A DNA stretch of 64,000 bases from Paracoccaceae bacterium (GCA_947504705.1 CANNIA010000006.1:1-64000); one strand, 5' to 3'. Counted from the first letter of the stretch, positions 43,752 to 53,470 are shown. Notes: generated by a model not told the origin, from the letters alone. Numbers and translations: made by a program.

Positions 43752-45585
43752 CCGTTTCGCAAGGAATGGCGCGGGCCGTCAGGCGGCGGCAAGCCAGATC
43801 GGCCTGATCCTCGGTTAGTCCCATGAAACTGGCGCGCCAGATCCCGTTCGACTCGGTCGCCTTGCGAAGACCGTCGTTCAGCGTGGCGCTTTCGGCCAGG
43901 GCGGTTTTCAGGAGTGCGCGTTCGGCTTCGTACTCGGTGGGATACTCGCCAACATTCACCCCGAAATGCCGCCCTCCGGAGGTGGACAGGACCACCACCA
44001 CTTCCTCGCCGGTGTACTCGGCCGGGGTATCGGCAACCTCGACCGTATCAAAGATCGGCGATTTGCGTTTCGAGGCCGGGGCCGCCACCGTGGTCGGGGC
44101 GAGGTCGGCAGCCAGCAGTTCCGATTTGGTTTTGCCCGCCACACTTTCGATGCCGGAAATCTGTGCCATGAGCAATTCGGGTGCTTCGGCCCGTGTCACA
44201 TCGGGGCCGGGGTCAGTCATCACCAGTTCTGGCGCTTCGGCGGCCGGATCGGCAGAGGCGATCAGCACGGCAGCCGGATCGGCCGGTGCCGCTTCATCGG
44301 GGCGCAGTTTCGGCTTCAGGGCTTCCAACGCCGGATCAGTTTCGGTTAAGGCTTCGGCCTGCGCCTCAAGTGTCGCGGAAACCGGAGGGGTTGCTACCGT
44401 CAGATCGGCATAGGCAAGGGCGGTTTCGGCCAGTTCGGTTGCGGCAGGCTCGGCCGGGACTTCGCCGGCGGCGATGGCTTCGGCCTGGAATTCCAGCGTG
44501 CCTTCGGGCGCAGGCTCGGCGGTCGCTTCGTCCAGCGCGCCATCGATGCCTTCGGCCATGGCTATAGCCACGTCGTCCGAAACGGTTGGCAGAACCGGCC
44601 GGGCTTTCGGACGTGGTGAGGACAGTACAGCGCCCGAGACGCTAATGGTCTTCCCGGCTCCGCCTTCGCCGTCGACGTCCTCGATCGCTTCGTCAATCGA
44701 GGCAATCAGGGCATCATCCATCAGCGGTGCAGGCGTCGGTGGCACTTCAGAAGCGCTATCCGGTGCCTTTTCAAAGCCCATATCCATCAAGTCGGCCATC
44801 TTGGCGTTGCGGTCGGCGGAAGAGTCGCCTCCGAAGATCGTCGCGATAATGTGCTTGCCGCCGCGGTGGGCTGAAGCGGTCAGATTGAACCCGGCTGGTG
44901 CGGTATAGCCGGTCTTGATCCCGTCAGCGCCTTCGTAGCTTTCCAAAAAGCGTGAGTTCGTGCTGGTCACGGTCGCAACCCCGGCATCCGCCGTGCGGCG
45001 CGAGAAGATGCCGTAGTACGCCGGGAAATCATAGAACAGGTGGCGGCCAAGCAACGTCATGTCATAGGCGGTCGACAGATGACCCTCGGCGGTCAGGCCG
45101 TTGGCATTCTTGAAGGTGGTGTTTCCCATGCCAAGCTCGCGCGCCGTGGCGGTCATCCGCTTGGCAAAGGCCACATGATCGCCGCCAATCGCATCGCCCA
45201 GTGCTGCGGCGGCGTCATTGGCCGATTTGATCGCAGCGGCACGGATCAGGTAGCGGACCTCGATCTTCTGGCCCGGCTTAAGGCCCAGGCGCGAAGGCGG
45301 TTGCGAGGCGGCATAGTCCGAGATTGTGACCTTGGTATCCAGCGAAAGGTTGCCCGCCTCGATTTCCTGAAAGACGATGTACAGGGTCATCATCTTGGTG
45401 AGCGAGGCTGGATGCAGCCGGGTTCTGGCGTTCTTTTCATAAAGAATCTCGCCCGTGCGGGCATCCATGACGATGGCCGCATAAGGAGCCGCCTGCAGCT
45501 CGCTTGTCATGAAGACGGCGAACACCGCGATAAGCACGGAACAATTGCGAAAAATCCGCCCGAAAAGCGATCTCACGTCGCCCAC
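43741..45585 (-). CDS. D-alanyl-D-alanine carboxypeptidase with SPOR domain
   Basis: 614 residues. After a signal peptide (cleavage near LQA-APY) comes a peptidase S11 (PBP5/6-type) domain with active serine S61 in SLTK (61-64), SAN (121-123) and KTG (224-226). A long Ala/Glu/Pro/Thr-rich linker (about 285-525) leads to a C-terminal SPOR domain (about 535-614) that binds denuded peptidoglycan at the septum. It trims the peptide stem of the cell wall. The usual PBP5 C-terminal membrane anchor is replaced by the SPOR domain. Confidence 0.93.
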   Translation of the reverse strand: MGDVRSLFGRIFRNCSVLIAVFAVFMTSELQAAPYAAIVMDARTGEILYEKNARTRLHPASLTKMMTLYIVFQEIEAGNLSLDTKVTISDYAASQPPSRLGLKPGQKIEVRYLIRAAAIKSANDAAAALGDAIGGDHVAFAKRMTATARELGMGNTTFKNANGLTAEGHLSTAYDMTLLGRHLFYDFPAYYGIFSRRTADAGVATVTSTNSRFLESYEGADGIKTGYTAPAGFNLTASAHRGGKHIIATIFGGDSSADRNAKMADLMDMGFEKAPDSASEVPPTPAPLMDDALIASIDEAIEDVDGEGGAGKTISVSGAVLSSPRPKARPVLPTVSDDVAIAMAEGIDGALDEATAEPAPEGTLEFQAEAIAAGEVPAEPAATELAETALAYADLTVATPPVSATLEAQAEALTETDPALEALKPKLRPDEAAPADPAAVLIASADPAAEAPELVMTDPGPDVTRAEAPELLMAQISGIESVAGKTKSELLAADLAPTTVAAPASKRKSPIFDTVEVADTPAEYTGEEVVVVLSTSGGRHFGVNVGEYPTEYEAERALLKTALAESATLNDGLRKATESNGIWRASFMGLTEDQADLACRRLTARAIPCETVGS

Positions 45586-45771
45586 CCTTTGCCTGTCGGC
45601 CCGGATTTTCCGGTGCCATTATTCTGCCTCAGGCGTCAGGCTAACACAGGTGAATCGATCCGAAAACACTTAAATTACAATGGCTTTGCCACATTCCTTC
45701 ATGTAGTTGCAAGAATGTCTCACCTTGTCGAAAGCTGCGCCACATATAGGGTAAAGGGCGCACCGGGGGCG

Positions 45772-46479
45772 CTAACCCTTGCGGGTGCCTGTCAGGCTCT
45801 CAACCAGGTCGGGAAGTGCTGCGAGCGAAGTCAGGGCATGAAATCGCCGATGACCAAGCGGCGGATCGGCAGCTTCCAGCGCCCAGGTCAGGCCGTGGGG
45901 GATGTGAACGCCCCATGACCCGGCCTCTAGCGCAGGGATGACGTCGGACTTCAGCGAATTGCCGACCATCATCGCCTGATCGGCCCCGGTGCCATGACGG
46001 GCGAAGATCTGGTGGTAGGCGTCAGAGGTCTTGTGGCTGACGATTTCGACCCCGTGGAACAGGTCACCAAGGCCGGATTGGGCCAGTTTCCGTTCCTGAT
46101 CCAGAAGATCGCCTTTAGTGATCAGAACCACCCGGTATTCGGCAGCCAATGCCGTGACGGTGGTGCGGGCGGCGGGGAGAAGCTCGATGGGATGTTCCAG
46201 CATCTCGCGCCCGGCGGCGATAAGTTCGCCGATGACGGCGGCGGGAACGCGGCCTTCGGTCACCTCGATCGCGGTTTCGATCATCGACAGGGTAAAGCCC
46301 TTCACCCCAAAGCCGTAGTGGCCGATGTTGCGCCGTTCTGCCGCCTCAAGCCGTTCGGCAAGGTGATCAGGGGCGGCGTGATCGGCCAGAAGCGTGGCAA
46401 AGCGGTCTTGCGTCAGGCGAAAGAAGCTTTCGTTCTGCCAAAGCGTGTCATCCGCATCAAAGCCGATTGTGGTCAGCAT
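45772..46479 (-). CDS. HAD-family hydrolase
   Basis: 235 residues. The nucleophile motif reads GFDADDTLWQNESFF, an uncommon form of DxDxT, with VVLITKGDLLDQERK for motif II, KTSDAY for the conserved Lys and MVGNSLKSDVIPALEAG for motif IV. The helical cap is inserted after motif I. The ADDTLW variant is found in a HAD group common in Rhodobacterales whose substrate is unknown to me. It is monocistronic. Confidence 0.87.
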   Translation of the reverse strand: MLTTIGFDADDTLWQNESFFRLTQDRFATLLADHAAPDHLAERLEAAERRNIGHYGFGVKGFTLSMIETAIEVTEGRVPAAVIGELIAAGREMLEHPIELLPAARTTVTALAAEYRVVLITKGDLLDQERKLAQSGLGDLFHGVEIVSHKTSDAYHQIFARHGTGADQAMMVGNSLKSDVIPALEAGSWGVHIPHGLTWALEAADPPLGHRRFHALTSLAALPDLVESLTGTRKG

Positions 46480-46611
46480 TCCCGCCCTTCCCTATGCCCA
46501 CCGAAGCGCCCCTTTTCGTCCCCAGAGAACAGGCTATAGTCGCCCCGGTCAATGCAACCCCCGAATCCCCTTAGACGGAGCCAACCTTTCGTGTCCATTC
46601 GCCCTTTCTCT

Positions 46612-46932
46612 ATGTCCGACAAGACGGACGGACCGGGGCATGACAGCGGCCTTCTGACCAAGACCAAGACGGAAACGAAGCGGCCACCGATGTACAAGGT
46701 GATGCTTCTGAACGACGATTACACGCCGATGGAATTCGTGGTCCATATCCTGGAGCGGTTCTTTGGTCTGAACCACGCGCAGGCTTTCGACATCATGCTG
46801 ACGGTCCACAAGAAGGGGCTGGCAGTGGTGGGGGTCTTCAGCGCGGAAGTGGCGGAAACCAAGGTGGCGCAGGTGATGGACTTCGCGCGCCGCCACCAGC
46901 ATCCCCTGCAATGCACGATGGAAAAGGAATGA
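46612..46932 (+). CDS. clpS: ATP-dependent Clp protease adaptor ClpS
   Basis: 106 residues from the ATG at 46612; a GTG at 46591 is 10 nt after GGAG and would add 7 residues. The ClpS core is [60 protein letters not shown], with the N-end-rule pocket residues N-D-D and M. It delivers N-degron proteins to ClpAP. It is divergent from the HAD gene. Confidence 0.95.
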   Translation: MSDKTDGPGHDSGLLTKTKTETKRPPMYKVMLLNDDYTPMEFVVHILERFFGLNHAQAFDIMLTVHKKGLAVVGVFSAEVAETKVAQVMDFARRHQHPLQCTMEKE

Positions 46933-46976
46933 TCCATCGCTTCCCGGAAAGGGTCTGAGGGGCATTGCCCCCGATC

Positions 46977-47972
46977 ATGCGATCTGCTCGCCTTCACCTT
47001 GCGCTTGAAACCGGCACCGTGGTTTTGCCCGAACAGGGTATGATCGCCGTCTATCGCCCCCGTATGGGCGATGACCTGTCAGGCCTGCCCGGTGGCCGGT
47101 TGGTGGTGGTGACCGGCTTCAAGCCCGACCATGAGCATTTCGCCAGGACCTGCTCTGTGACGCCCTGCCCGCCCTATGCGGCGGCACTGGTGTGCCTGCC
47201 CCGGTCGCGTGAGGGCGCACGGGCATTGATTGCGCAGGCAGCGGATGAGGTGGCGAAGGGTGGGTTGATCGTGGTCGATGGCCAGAAGACCGACGGGATT
47301 GACACCGCGCTGAAGGACCTGCGCGGGCGAGTCGATCTGTCGGAAAGCCTGTCCAAGGCGCATGGCAAACTGGCGAGTTTTTCCGCCGGGCCGGGACTTG
47401 AGGAATGGCGTGCGACGATACGGGGGATTGTGGGCGGGTTCCAGACCCTGCCGGGGATCTTTTCCGCGGATGGGCCCGATCCCGGATCAGCCCTGCTGGC
47501 GGGGACTTTGCCTAAGGACCTTGGCGGCAAGGTCGCTGATCTTGGGGCAGGTTGGGGCTTTCTTGCGCGGGAGATTCTAAGCCGACCGAAAGTCAAGCGG
47601 CTGGATCTGGTCGAGGCAGAGGCGGATGCCCTGACCTGCGCCAAGGTCAACATCACCGACGACCGCGCCCGGTTCCATTGGGCCGATGCCACCATCTGGC
47701 GGCCGGAAAGCCTGTTCGATGTGGTGGTGATGAACCCCCCTTTCCATTCCGGGCGCGAGGCTGACCCAGCGCTGGGGGCCGCGTTCATTCAGGCCGCAAG
47801 GCGGATGCTGGCCCCGAACGGGTCGCTCTGGTTGGTGGCAAACCGGCATTTGCCCTATGATGGGGTGCTGTCAGATGCGTTTCTGGAGCACCATGAGGTC
47901 GCGGGAACCGGTGCCTTCCGGGTGATCCACGCAAGCCGACCGCGTTTCCAGCCGAAAGGCGCGAAACGCTGA
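46977..47972 (+). CDS. class I SAM methyltransferase, RsmC/RlmG-like
   Basis: 331 residues. An N-terminal pseudo-methyltransferase-like half precedes the catalytic half with VADLGAGWGFLAREI (SAM loop), LDLVEAEADALTC and the amino-methylating motif VVMNPPFHSG. This order matches RsmC/RlmG, which form m2G in rRNA. The ATG at 46977 is preferred, but a TTG at 46965 directly after GAGGGG is possible. It is 44 bp after clpS in the same direction. Confidence 0.86.
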   Translation: MRSARLHLALETGTVVLPEQGMIAVYRPRMGDDLSGLPGGRLVVVTGFKPDHEHFARTCSVTPCPPYAAALVCLPRSREGARALIAQAADEVAKGGLIVVDGQKTDGIDTALKDLRGRVDLSESLSKAHGKLASFSAGPGLEEWRATIRGIVGGFQTLPGIFSADGPDPGSALLAGTLPKDLGGKVADLGAGWGFLAREILSRPKVKRLDLVEAEADALTCAKVNITDDRARFHWADATIWRPESLFDVVVMNPPFHSGREADPALGAAFIQAARRMLAPNGSLWLVANRHLPYDGVLSDAFLEHHEVAGTGAFRVIHASRPRFQPKGAKR

Positions 47973-48015
47973 TCGCGACAGGCGGCGCAGGCAGCTGATG
48001 CCGCCCGCGCAGTGA

Positions 48016-48405
48016 TCACTCCGGGAATTCGGCCTTGCACTGGGCGATGATCGCTTCGGCTGCCTTGGCCAGTTCAGTACGCTTGGCTTTCAGGCCTTCA
48101 AGCTTCTTCGCCTCGTCAGCAAGGTCGATGGCCTTTGGCTTTTGCACAGTCACGTCATGTTCGACCATGCAGGGCACCGGGCCGACGGGCGGTTGACCCG
48201 GAGGCTGCGGTTGTTCGCAATAGCCCCAATGCGCTTGGGTGATCGTGACATTCTCTATCGCATAGCCACGGTCGATGTTGCCTTGGGTCTCGGCGATCAG
48301 CCGGTCCACCGTGCGCAGGTCGCGGGTGTTGCGCTGGACGCATTGTTCCTGCGGGGTGCCGCAGGCGGCGAGGAGGGCGAAAAGGGCAAGGGCAGGACGT
48401 TTCAT
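48016..48405 (-). CDS. small lipoprotein of unknown function
   Basis: 129 residues with a lipoprotein signal MKRPALALFALLAACG (lipidated C15). Six cysteines in total are present, five in the mature part after the lipidated one (QEQCVQR, GYCEQP, VPCMVEH, IAQCKAE), suggesting disulfides, and a helical C-terminal half rich in Lys, Glu and Ala. No known domain. It is divergent from hemF with a 75-bp gap. Confidence 0.65.
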   Translation of the reverse strand: MKRPALALFALLAACGTPQEQCVQRNTRDLRTVDRLIAETQGNIDRGYAIENVTITQAHWGYCEQPQPPGQPPVGPVPCMVEHDVTVQKPKAIDLADEAKKLEGLKAKRTELAKAAEAIIAQCKAEFPE

Positions 48406-48480
48406 CGGGTGCTCCTTGGGTTGTGGTCAGCGGCGCGAAGGGATGCTAGGCAAGACCGGACTGAATATGGAGCCTGAAAG

Positions 48481-49356
48481 ATGACCGATCCGATGGACCG
48501 TCGCAAGGCCGAGGCCGCCGCATGGTTCAGAACTTTGCGTGACCGGATCGTCGCGGCCTTCGAGGATCTTGAGACTCGTTTTGCCCCCGATGAGGCGGGC
48601 CGGTTCGAGGTCACACCCACGACGCGGACTGATGGCGGCGGTGGGATCATGAGCGTGATGCGCGGCGGTGCGGTCTTTGAAAAGGTCGGCGTGAACTGGT
48701 CCGAAGTGCATGGAACCTTGGGCGAAAAGGCACAAAAGGCAATGGCGGCGCGGGGTGCGCCGGGCATGGACACGGACCCGCGTTTCTGGGCCAGCGGGAT
48801 TTCGTTGGTCGCGCATATGGTCAACCCGCATACCCCCGCCGTCCACATGAACACCCGCATGTTCTGGACCCCCGGAGCTTGGTGGTTTGGCGGCGGGGCG
48901 GATCTGAACCCCTGCATCGAATATGCCGAGGATACCGCGCATTTTCACGACCAGATGCGTCTGGCCTGCGAAGCGCAGTCCCCAGATTACTACCCCCGGT
49001 TCAAGGCCTGGGCGGATGAGTATTTCTTCGTCCCCCACCGTGGCCGCGCCCGGGGTGTCGGGGGCATCTTCTATGACGATCTGAATACCGGCGGCCCGGA
49101 CACTGACAGTTGGGAGGCGGACTTTGCCTTTACCCGGTCGGTGGGAGAGGCGTTCCTGCCAGCCTTCCTGCCGGTGACCGAGCGCCGTCTGGGAACACCC
49201 GCCAGTGCCGAGGATCGTGAGACCCAGCTGATCCATCGCGGACTTTATGCCGAATACAACTTGGTCTACGACCGGGGCACCAAGTTCGGGCTGGAAACCG
49301 GCCACAATGCCGATGCCGTGCTGATGAGCCTGCCGCCCATCGCCAAATGGACCTGA
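48481..49356 (+). CDS. hemF: oxygen-dependent coproporphyrinogen III oxidase
   Basis: 291 residues. The active-site region VHMNTRMFWTPGAWWFGGG and DLNPCIEYAEDT, with YYPRFKAWADEYFFVPHR and ARGVGGIFYDDLN, is canonical for HemF. It decarboxylates coproporphyrinogen III to protoporphyrinogen IX in aerobic haem synthesis. An ATG follows CCTGAAAG. An oxygen-independent HemN counterpart is not in this window. The next gene starts 10 bp after the stop. Confidence 0.96.
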   Translation: MTDPMDRRKAEAAAWFRTLRDRIVAAFEDLETRFAPDEAGRFEVTPTTRTDGGGGIMSVMRGGAVFEKVGVNWSEVHGTLGEKAQKAMAARGAPGMDTDPRFWASGISLVAHMVNPHTPAVHMNTRMFWTPGAWWFGGGADLNPCIEYAEDTAHFHDQMRLACEAQSPDYYPRFKAWADEYFFVPHRGRARGVGGIFYDDLNTGGPDTDSWEADFAFTRSVGEAFLPAFLPVTERRLGTPASAEDRETQLIHRGLYAEYNLVYDRGTKFGLETGHNADAVLMSLPPIAKWT

Positions 49357-49366
49357 GGAGCCGCAC

Positions 49367-49720
49367 ATGGCTGATATAACCGTAAAAGCTGCCTATGGCT
49401 CGGTCGTCGAGGACGAGGGGTTCCTGTTCGTAGGCTTTGCCGAAGGCGAAGAGGAGGAGGAAGGCTATGTCCTATTCCGCCAGTCAGTTGACGGTGGGCC
49501 GGTCTGGTTCGAGGTGAATGACGAAGGCTTTGGGGCCGAAGACGCAGTCGAGACGGCGGTTTCAGGGCCAAACGAGCTTGAGATCGCTTTGAAGCCAGCG
49601 CTTGCGGCAAAGTTCGGCTGGGCCAGTTCGGTCGCGGTGCGGATCGGACCCGGCACCGAAGATGCGGCTGAGGCGCTCGAGGCATTGGCCCAGATGCTCG
49701 GGGATCGGTTTCAGGCGTAG
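49367..49720 (+). CDS. Imm10-like small acidic protein
   Basis: 117 residues, strongly acidic. The strand pattern ITVKAAYGSVVEDEGFLFVG, YVLFRQS, PVWFEVNDEGFGAEDAVE and LEIALKPALAAKFG resembles the Imm10 immunity-protein family, where a similar order occurs. No toxin gene is adjacent; it lies 10 bp after hemF and 3 bp before the flavoprotein, so it is probably co-transcribed with them. The Imm10 assignment is from pattern memory only. Confidence 0.45.
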   Translation: MADITVKAAYGSVVEDEGFLFVGFAEGEEEEEGYVLFRQSVDGGPVWFEVNDEGFGAEDAVETAVSGPNELEIALKPALAAKFGWASSVAVRIGPGTEDAAEALEALAQMLGDRFQA

Positions 49721-49723
49721 GGT

Positions 49724-51139
49724 ATGAGGATGGCGCTGACGGATGACCTAGCTGCGGCGATTGGGGCCGGGAACGTCCTGACCGAGACGGAAATGGCGCG
49801 GTATGCCCGCGACTGGATGGGCTGGTATGAGGGCGCGCCGGTTGCGGTGGCCCGACCCGGTTCGACGGATGAGGTCTCGGCCTGCCTGAAGATCGCCGCC
49901 GCCCATAGGGTCGCGGTCGTGCCGATTTCGGGCAACACAGGTTTGGTGGGCGGCACCCAGACGGTTGGCGGGTTGATGATCAGCCTGGAACGAATGAATC
50001 GGATCCGCGCGGTCAAGCGTGAGTCCAAGCTTGTAGTCGCCGAAGCCGGGGTGATCCTGTCGCGCCTGCATGAGGCGGCAGAGGCCGAGGGGCTGTATTT
50101 CCCGCTCTGGTTCGGCGCGAGGGGGTCGGCGATGTTGGGCGGGGCTTTGTCCACCAATGCCGGAGGGTCCAACGTGTTGCGCTATGGTTCGACCCGGGGG
50201 CTCTGTCTGGGGCTGGAAGTGGTGCTGGCCGACGGGCGGGTGCTGAACCTGATGAGCGAGTTGCACAAGGACAATTCTGGTTATGATCTGAAGAACCTGT
50301 TCATTGGGGCAGAAGGCACATTGGGCATCATCACAGCAGCAGTGATGAAATTGATCCCGGCCCCGCGCGCCCATGCGACCGCCGTTTTGGCGGTGCGGTC
50401 GCTGGCCGATGCGCTGGTGCTGCTGAACCGGATGCAAGAGGCGACGGGGGGTCGGGTCGAGGCGTTCGAGTTCATGCCCCGGACCTATTCCGAGCGGTTG
50501 CAGGTAGTGCGTCCTGATCTCGGTCTGCCCTTCGACCATATCCCCGAGATTACCATTCTGATCGAGGTCGCAACGACCGTTCCATCAGAGGCCACGCCTG
50601 ATGCCATGGGTGAGGTCCCGCTGGTTGCCGTTCTTGAGGGCGTTCTGGCCGAGATGATGGAGGCTGGACTGATCACGGATGCCGTCCTCGCCCGATCCGA
50701 AGCGCAGCGTCGTGCGATCTGGGCGCGCCGCGAGGCAGCGGCCGAGATTGCCGTCGGGCTGTTGCCCGAGGTTGACACCGATGTCGCGGTGCCCTTGGAC
50801 AAAGTTGAAACCTTCCTGACTGAAGCCCTGAAGCGGCTTGAGGCGCTGGACCCCGGCGCAAGAACGCTGACGGTTGCGCATCTGGGTGATGGCAACCTGC
50901 ATTTCGCGGCCTATCCGACCCGCGACGACGAGAGGTTGAAGGACAAGGTCAAGGAAATGGTCGAGGATATCGTTGCCGAACTTGGCGGCAGCTTTTCGGC
51001 TGAACATGGGGTGGGGTTGTCGAAACTGCCGTCAATGCGGCGGCGCAAGGACCCCGTTGCACTGGATGTGATGCGCGCGATCAAGGCAGCCCTTGACCCG
51101 CAGGGCCGGATGAACCCCGGCAAGGTCATACCCGACTGA
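49724..51139 (+). CDS. FAD-linked oxidoreductase, GlcD/D2HGDH-like
   Basis: 471 residues. The PCMH-type FAD-binding domain has VVPISGNTGLVGGTQT, GALSTNAGGSNVLRYGSTRG and LFIGAEGTLGIITAAVMKL; the C-terminal half has VAHLGDGNLHFAAYP (metal-binding His) and FSAEHGVGLSKL. This is the D-lactate / D-2-hydroxyglutarate / glycolate dehydrogenase group. Two possible ATGs lie at 49724 and 49730. The exact 2-hydroxyacid is not determined. Confidence 0.9.
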   Translation: MRMALTDDLAAAIGAGNVLTETEMARYARDWMGWYEGAPVAVARPGSTDEVSACLKIAAAHRVAVVPISGNTGLVGGTQTVGGLMISLERMNRIRAVKRESKLVVAEAGVILSRLHEAAEAEGLYFPLWFGARGSAMLGGALSTNAGGSNVLRYGSTRGLCLGLEVVLADGRVLNLMSELHKDNSGYDLKNLFIGAEGTLGIITAAVMKLIPAPRAHATAVLAVRSLADALVLLNRMQEATGGRVEAFEFMPRTYSERLQVVRPDLGLPFDHIPEITILIEVATTVPSEATPDAMGEVPLVAVLEGVLAEMMEAGLITDAVLARSEAQRRAIWARREAAAEIAVGLLPEVDTDVAVPLDKVETFLTEALKRLEALDPGARTLTVAHLGDGNLHFAAYPTRDDERLKDKVKEMVEDIVAELGGSFSAEHGVGLSKLPSMRRRKDPVALDVMRAIKAALDPQGRMNPGKVIPD

Positions 51140-51149
51140 CCCAAGGAAA

Positions 51150-51178
51150 AGCCCGGCCCCCATTCAGGAGCCGAGCTT
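51150..51178 (-). terminator. terminator between the flavoprotein and asd genes
   Basis: On the minus strand GCTCGGC pairs with GCCGGGC (one G-U) and is followed by TTTTCC, 10 bp after the asd stop. Confidence 0.5.
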
Positions 51179-51187
51179 TGTTTCGGC

Positions 51188-52210
51188 TTAGCCCTTCTTC
51201 AGGACCTTCGACCCCAGAAGCTCGGCAATCTGCACCGCGTTCAGGGCGGCGCCCTTGCGCAGGTTGTCGGACACGCACCACAGCGACAGGCCGTTGTCGA
51301 TGGTCGAATCCTGACGGACCCGGCTGACATAGGTGGCGAATTCACCCACGCATTCGATGGGGGTGATGTAGCCGCCAGCCTCACGCTTATCGACAAGCAT
51401 GATGCCGGGAGCCTCGCGCAGGATGTCTTGCGCTTCCTGCCAGTCGAGGAATTCCTCGAACTCGATGTTGATCGCCTCAGAGTGCCCGACGAAGACCGGA
51501 ACCCGAACGCAGGTCGCGGTGACCTTGATGTTCTTGTCGAGGATCTTCTTGGTCTCGGCGACCATCTTCCATTCTTCCTTGGTCTCGCCCGAGTCCAGGA
51601 AGACGTCGATATGCGGGATCACGTTGAAGGCGATCTGCTTGGGAAACTTCTTGGGGTGGATGTGGTCGGTCGGATTGTAGATTGCTTTGGTCTGGTTCCA
51701 AAGCTCGTCCATCCCTTCCTTCCCGGCGCCCGAGACGGACTGATAGGTCGAAACCACCACCCGCTTGATGGTGGCGCGGTCGTGCAAGGGCTTCAGCGCC
51801 ACCACCATCTGCGCGGTGGAGCAGTTGGGGTTCGCGATGATGTTCTTCTTGGCATAGCCATAGATCGCTTCGGCATTCACTTCCGGCACGATCAGCGGCA
51901 CATCGGGGTCATAGCGATAAAGCGAGGAGTTATCGATCACCACGCAGCCCGCAGCGGCGGCCTTGGGTGCGTAGATCTTGGTCGCATCCGACCCGATGGC
52001 GAACAAAGCGATGTCCCAGCCGGTGAAGTCGAAAGTATCCAGGTCCTTGGTCTTCAAAGTTCGGTCGCCAAAGCTGACTTCGGTGCCGAGAGACTTTCGC
52101 GACGCCAAGGCGGCGATCTCATCGACCGGGAACTCGCGCTCGGCGAGGATGTTCAGCATTTCGCGGCCCACGTTACCCGTGGCACCCGCGACGACGACTT
52201 TATAGCCCAT
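51188..52210 (-). CDS. asd: aspartate-semialdehyde dehydrogenase
   Basis: 340 residues from the ATG at 52210, 7 nt after AGGAG. NADP motif GATGNVGREML, catalytic C130 in NPNCSTAQM and SVSGAGKEGMDELWNQT are present. The enzyme makes aspartate semialdehyde for lysine, diaminopimelate, threonine and methionine. The frame extends 8 codons upstream without a ribosome binding site. It is monocistronic. Confidence 0.96.
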   Translation of the reverse strand: MGYKVVVAGATGNVGREMLNILAEREFPVDEIAALASRKSLGTEVSFGDRTLKTKDLDTFDFTGWDIALFAIGSDATKIYAPKAAAAGCVVIDNSSLYRYDPDVPLIVPEVNAEAIYGYAKKNIIANPNCSTAQMVVALKPLHDRATIKRVVVSTYQSVSGAGKEGMDELWNQTKAIYNPTDHIHPKKFPKQIAFNVIPHIDVFLDSGETKEEWKMVAETKKILDKNIKVTATCVRVPVFVGHSEAINIEFEEFLDWQEAQDILREAPGIMLVDKREAGGYITPIECVGEFATYVSRVRQDSTIDNGLSLWCVSDNLRKGAALNAVQIAELLGSKVLKKG

Positions 52211-52300
52211 CGGGGTTCTCCTTTGCGTCCCCATCCGTTGGGGACCGAGGGGCTGTTAGCGCATGCAGCATTCCGGGGAAAGCGGAAATTCGGCGTGGCC

Positions 52301-53470
52301 TCAGTCGGTGCGGTCCTGCGACAAAAGGTAGACGGCAAGGCCGATGGCCATGGTGGCGGCAAAGAACAGGAACACCGCCTGATAGGGGGCAGCGGCGGTG
52401 GTGGCCGGGGTGGCTTCGTGGATGCGCCCGGTCAGGATTTGCGCAAGGCCGATGGGCGCGATGCCGAAGAGGTTCAGAAGCGTCACCCCCCGGCCCATCA
52501 GATGCGGGGGAAAGAAGGCGCGGCCATGCGCCACGACCATCGGGAAACTTGCTCCGAAGAACCCGGCAGCGACGAGGAGGCCGGTGGCAACCGCAGGCGG
52601 GGCAGCGGCAAAGCGCCACAGCAGCGTCAGGGCAACAAGCGTCAGCGCATTGCCGGTGAGGACCACCCATTTCCGCGTGCCAAGCCAGCGGTCAAGCGGG
52701 CCGTAGGCGAAGTTCCCGGCGACCATGGCCAGGCCGATCCACAGGCTGACGCGCCCAATCTCGGCCTGCGTTGCCCCATGCACATCGGCGAAATAGGGGC
52801 CGACCCAAAGCCCGCGCAGGCCCGCGATGGGTGTATAGCAGGCGGCCATCATCACCAGGATCGGCCAGAGTGCAGGCATCTTCAGCAGACTGAGGATCGA
52901 TCCCTTGCCGGTGCCATCCAGTCTTGGCGGGTCGCGGACCAGAACCAGCAGCGCCAGCGCTACCGTGGTAGTGATTGCCGAAAGGCCCAACACCGTCGTG
53001 CGCCAGCCAAAGGCATCGACAGCCGCCGCCAGAGGCACCGAGGAGGCGACATTGCCCAGCGAGCCAAAACCGATGGTGACCGCCGCCAAGGTGCCAAAGA
53101 CCGAAGGGCTGAAACTGCGGGCAAAGATGAAATAGCTGGCCATCAGAACCGGCGCACAGCCCGCGCCAATCAGGGCCATGGCGATCTTGATCTCGGTTAT
53201 CCCGTTTGCCCGCGCGAACAGCGCCGCCCCCGCTGCCCCGACCGCCATCAGAACCCCGGCCGTCAGCCGTGGGCCTATCCGGTCAAGCGCCGATCCGATG
53301 GGGATTTGCATTGCCGCGAAGGCCAGAAACCACCAGCCCGAGGCCGAGGCAAGGTCAGCCGCCGAAACCCCAAGGTCCGCCTGCAAGACGGGGGTCAGCA
53401 CCGCCAGAAAGGCGCGGAAGAACTGGCTGAGCACATAGGCAAGAAGCAGCGCGGCGATGCCGGGGATCAT
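52301..53470 (-). CDS. major facilitator superfamily transporter
   Basis: 389 residues with about twelve membrane helices. The ATG at 53470 follows GGAAGGAAACC and opens directly into helix 1 (GIAALLLAYVLSQFF). The loop 2-3 motif is present as GSALDRIGPRLTAGVL. It lies upstream of asd on the same strand but 90 bp away. The substrate is unknown; nothing near it suggests one. Confidence 0.88.
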   Translation of the reverse strand: MIPGIAALLLAYVLSQFFRAFLAVLTPVLQADLGVSAADLASASGWWFLAFAAMQIPIGSALDRIGPRLTAGVLMAVGAAGAALFARANGITEIKIAMALIGAGCAPVLMASYFIFARSFSPSVFGTLAAVTIGFGSLGNVASSVPLAAAVDAFGWRTTVLGLSAITTTVALALLVLVRDPPRLDGTGKGSILSLLKMPALWPILVMMAACYTPIAGLRGLWVGPYFADVHGATQAEIGRVSLWIGLAMVAGNFAYGPLDRWLGTRKWVVLTGNALTLVALTLLWRFAAAPPAVATGLLVAAGFFGASFPMVVAHGRAFFPPHLMGRGVTLLNLFGIAPIGLAQILTGRIHEATPATTAAAPYQAVFLFFAATMAIGLAVYLLSQDRTD

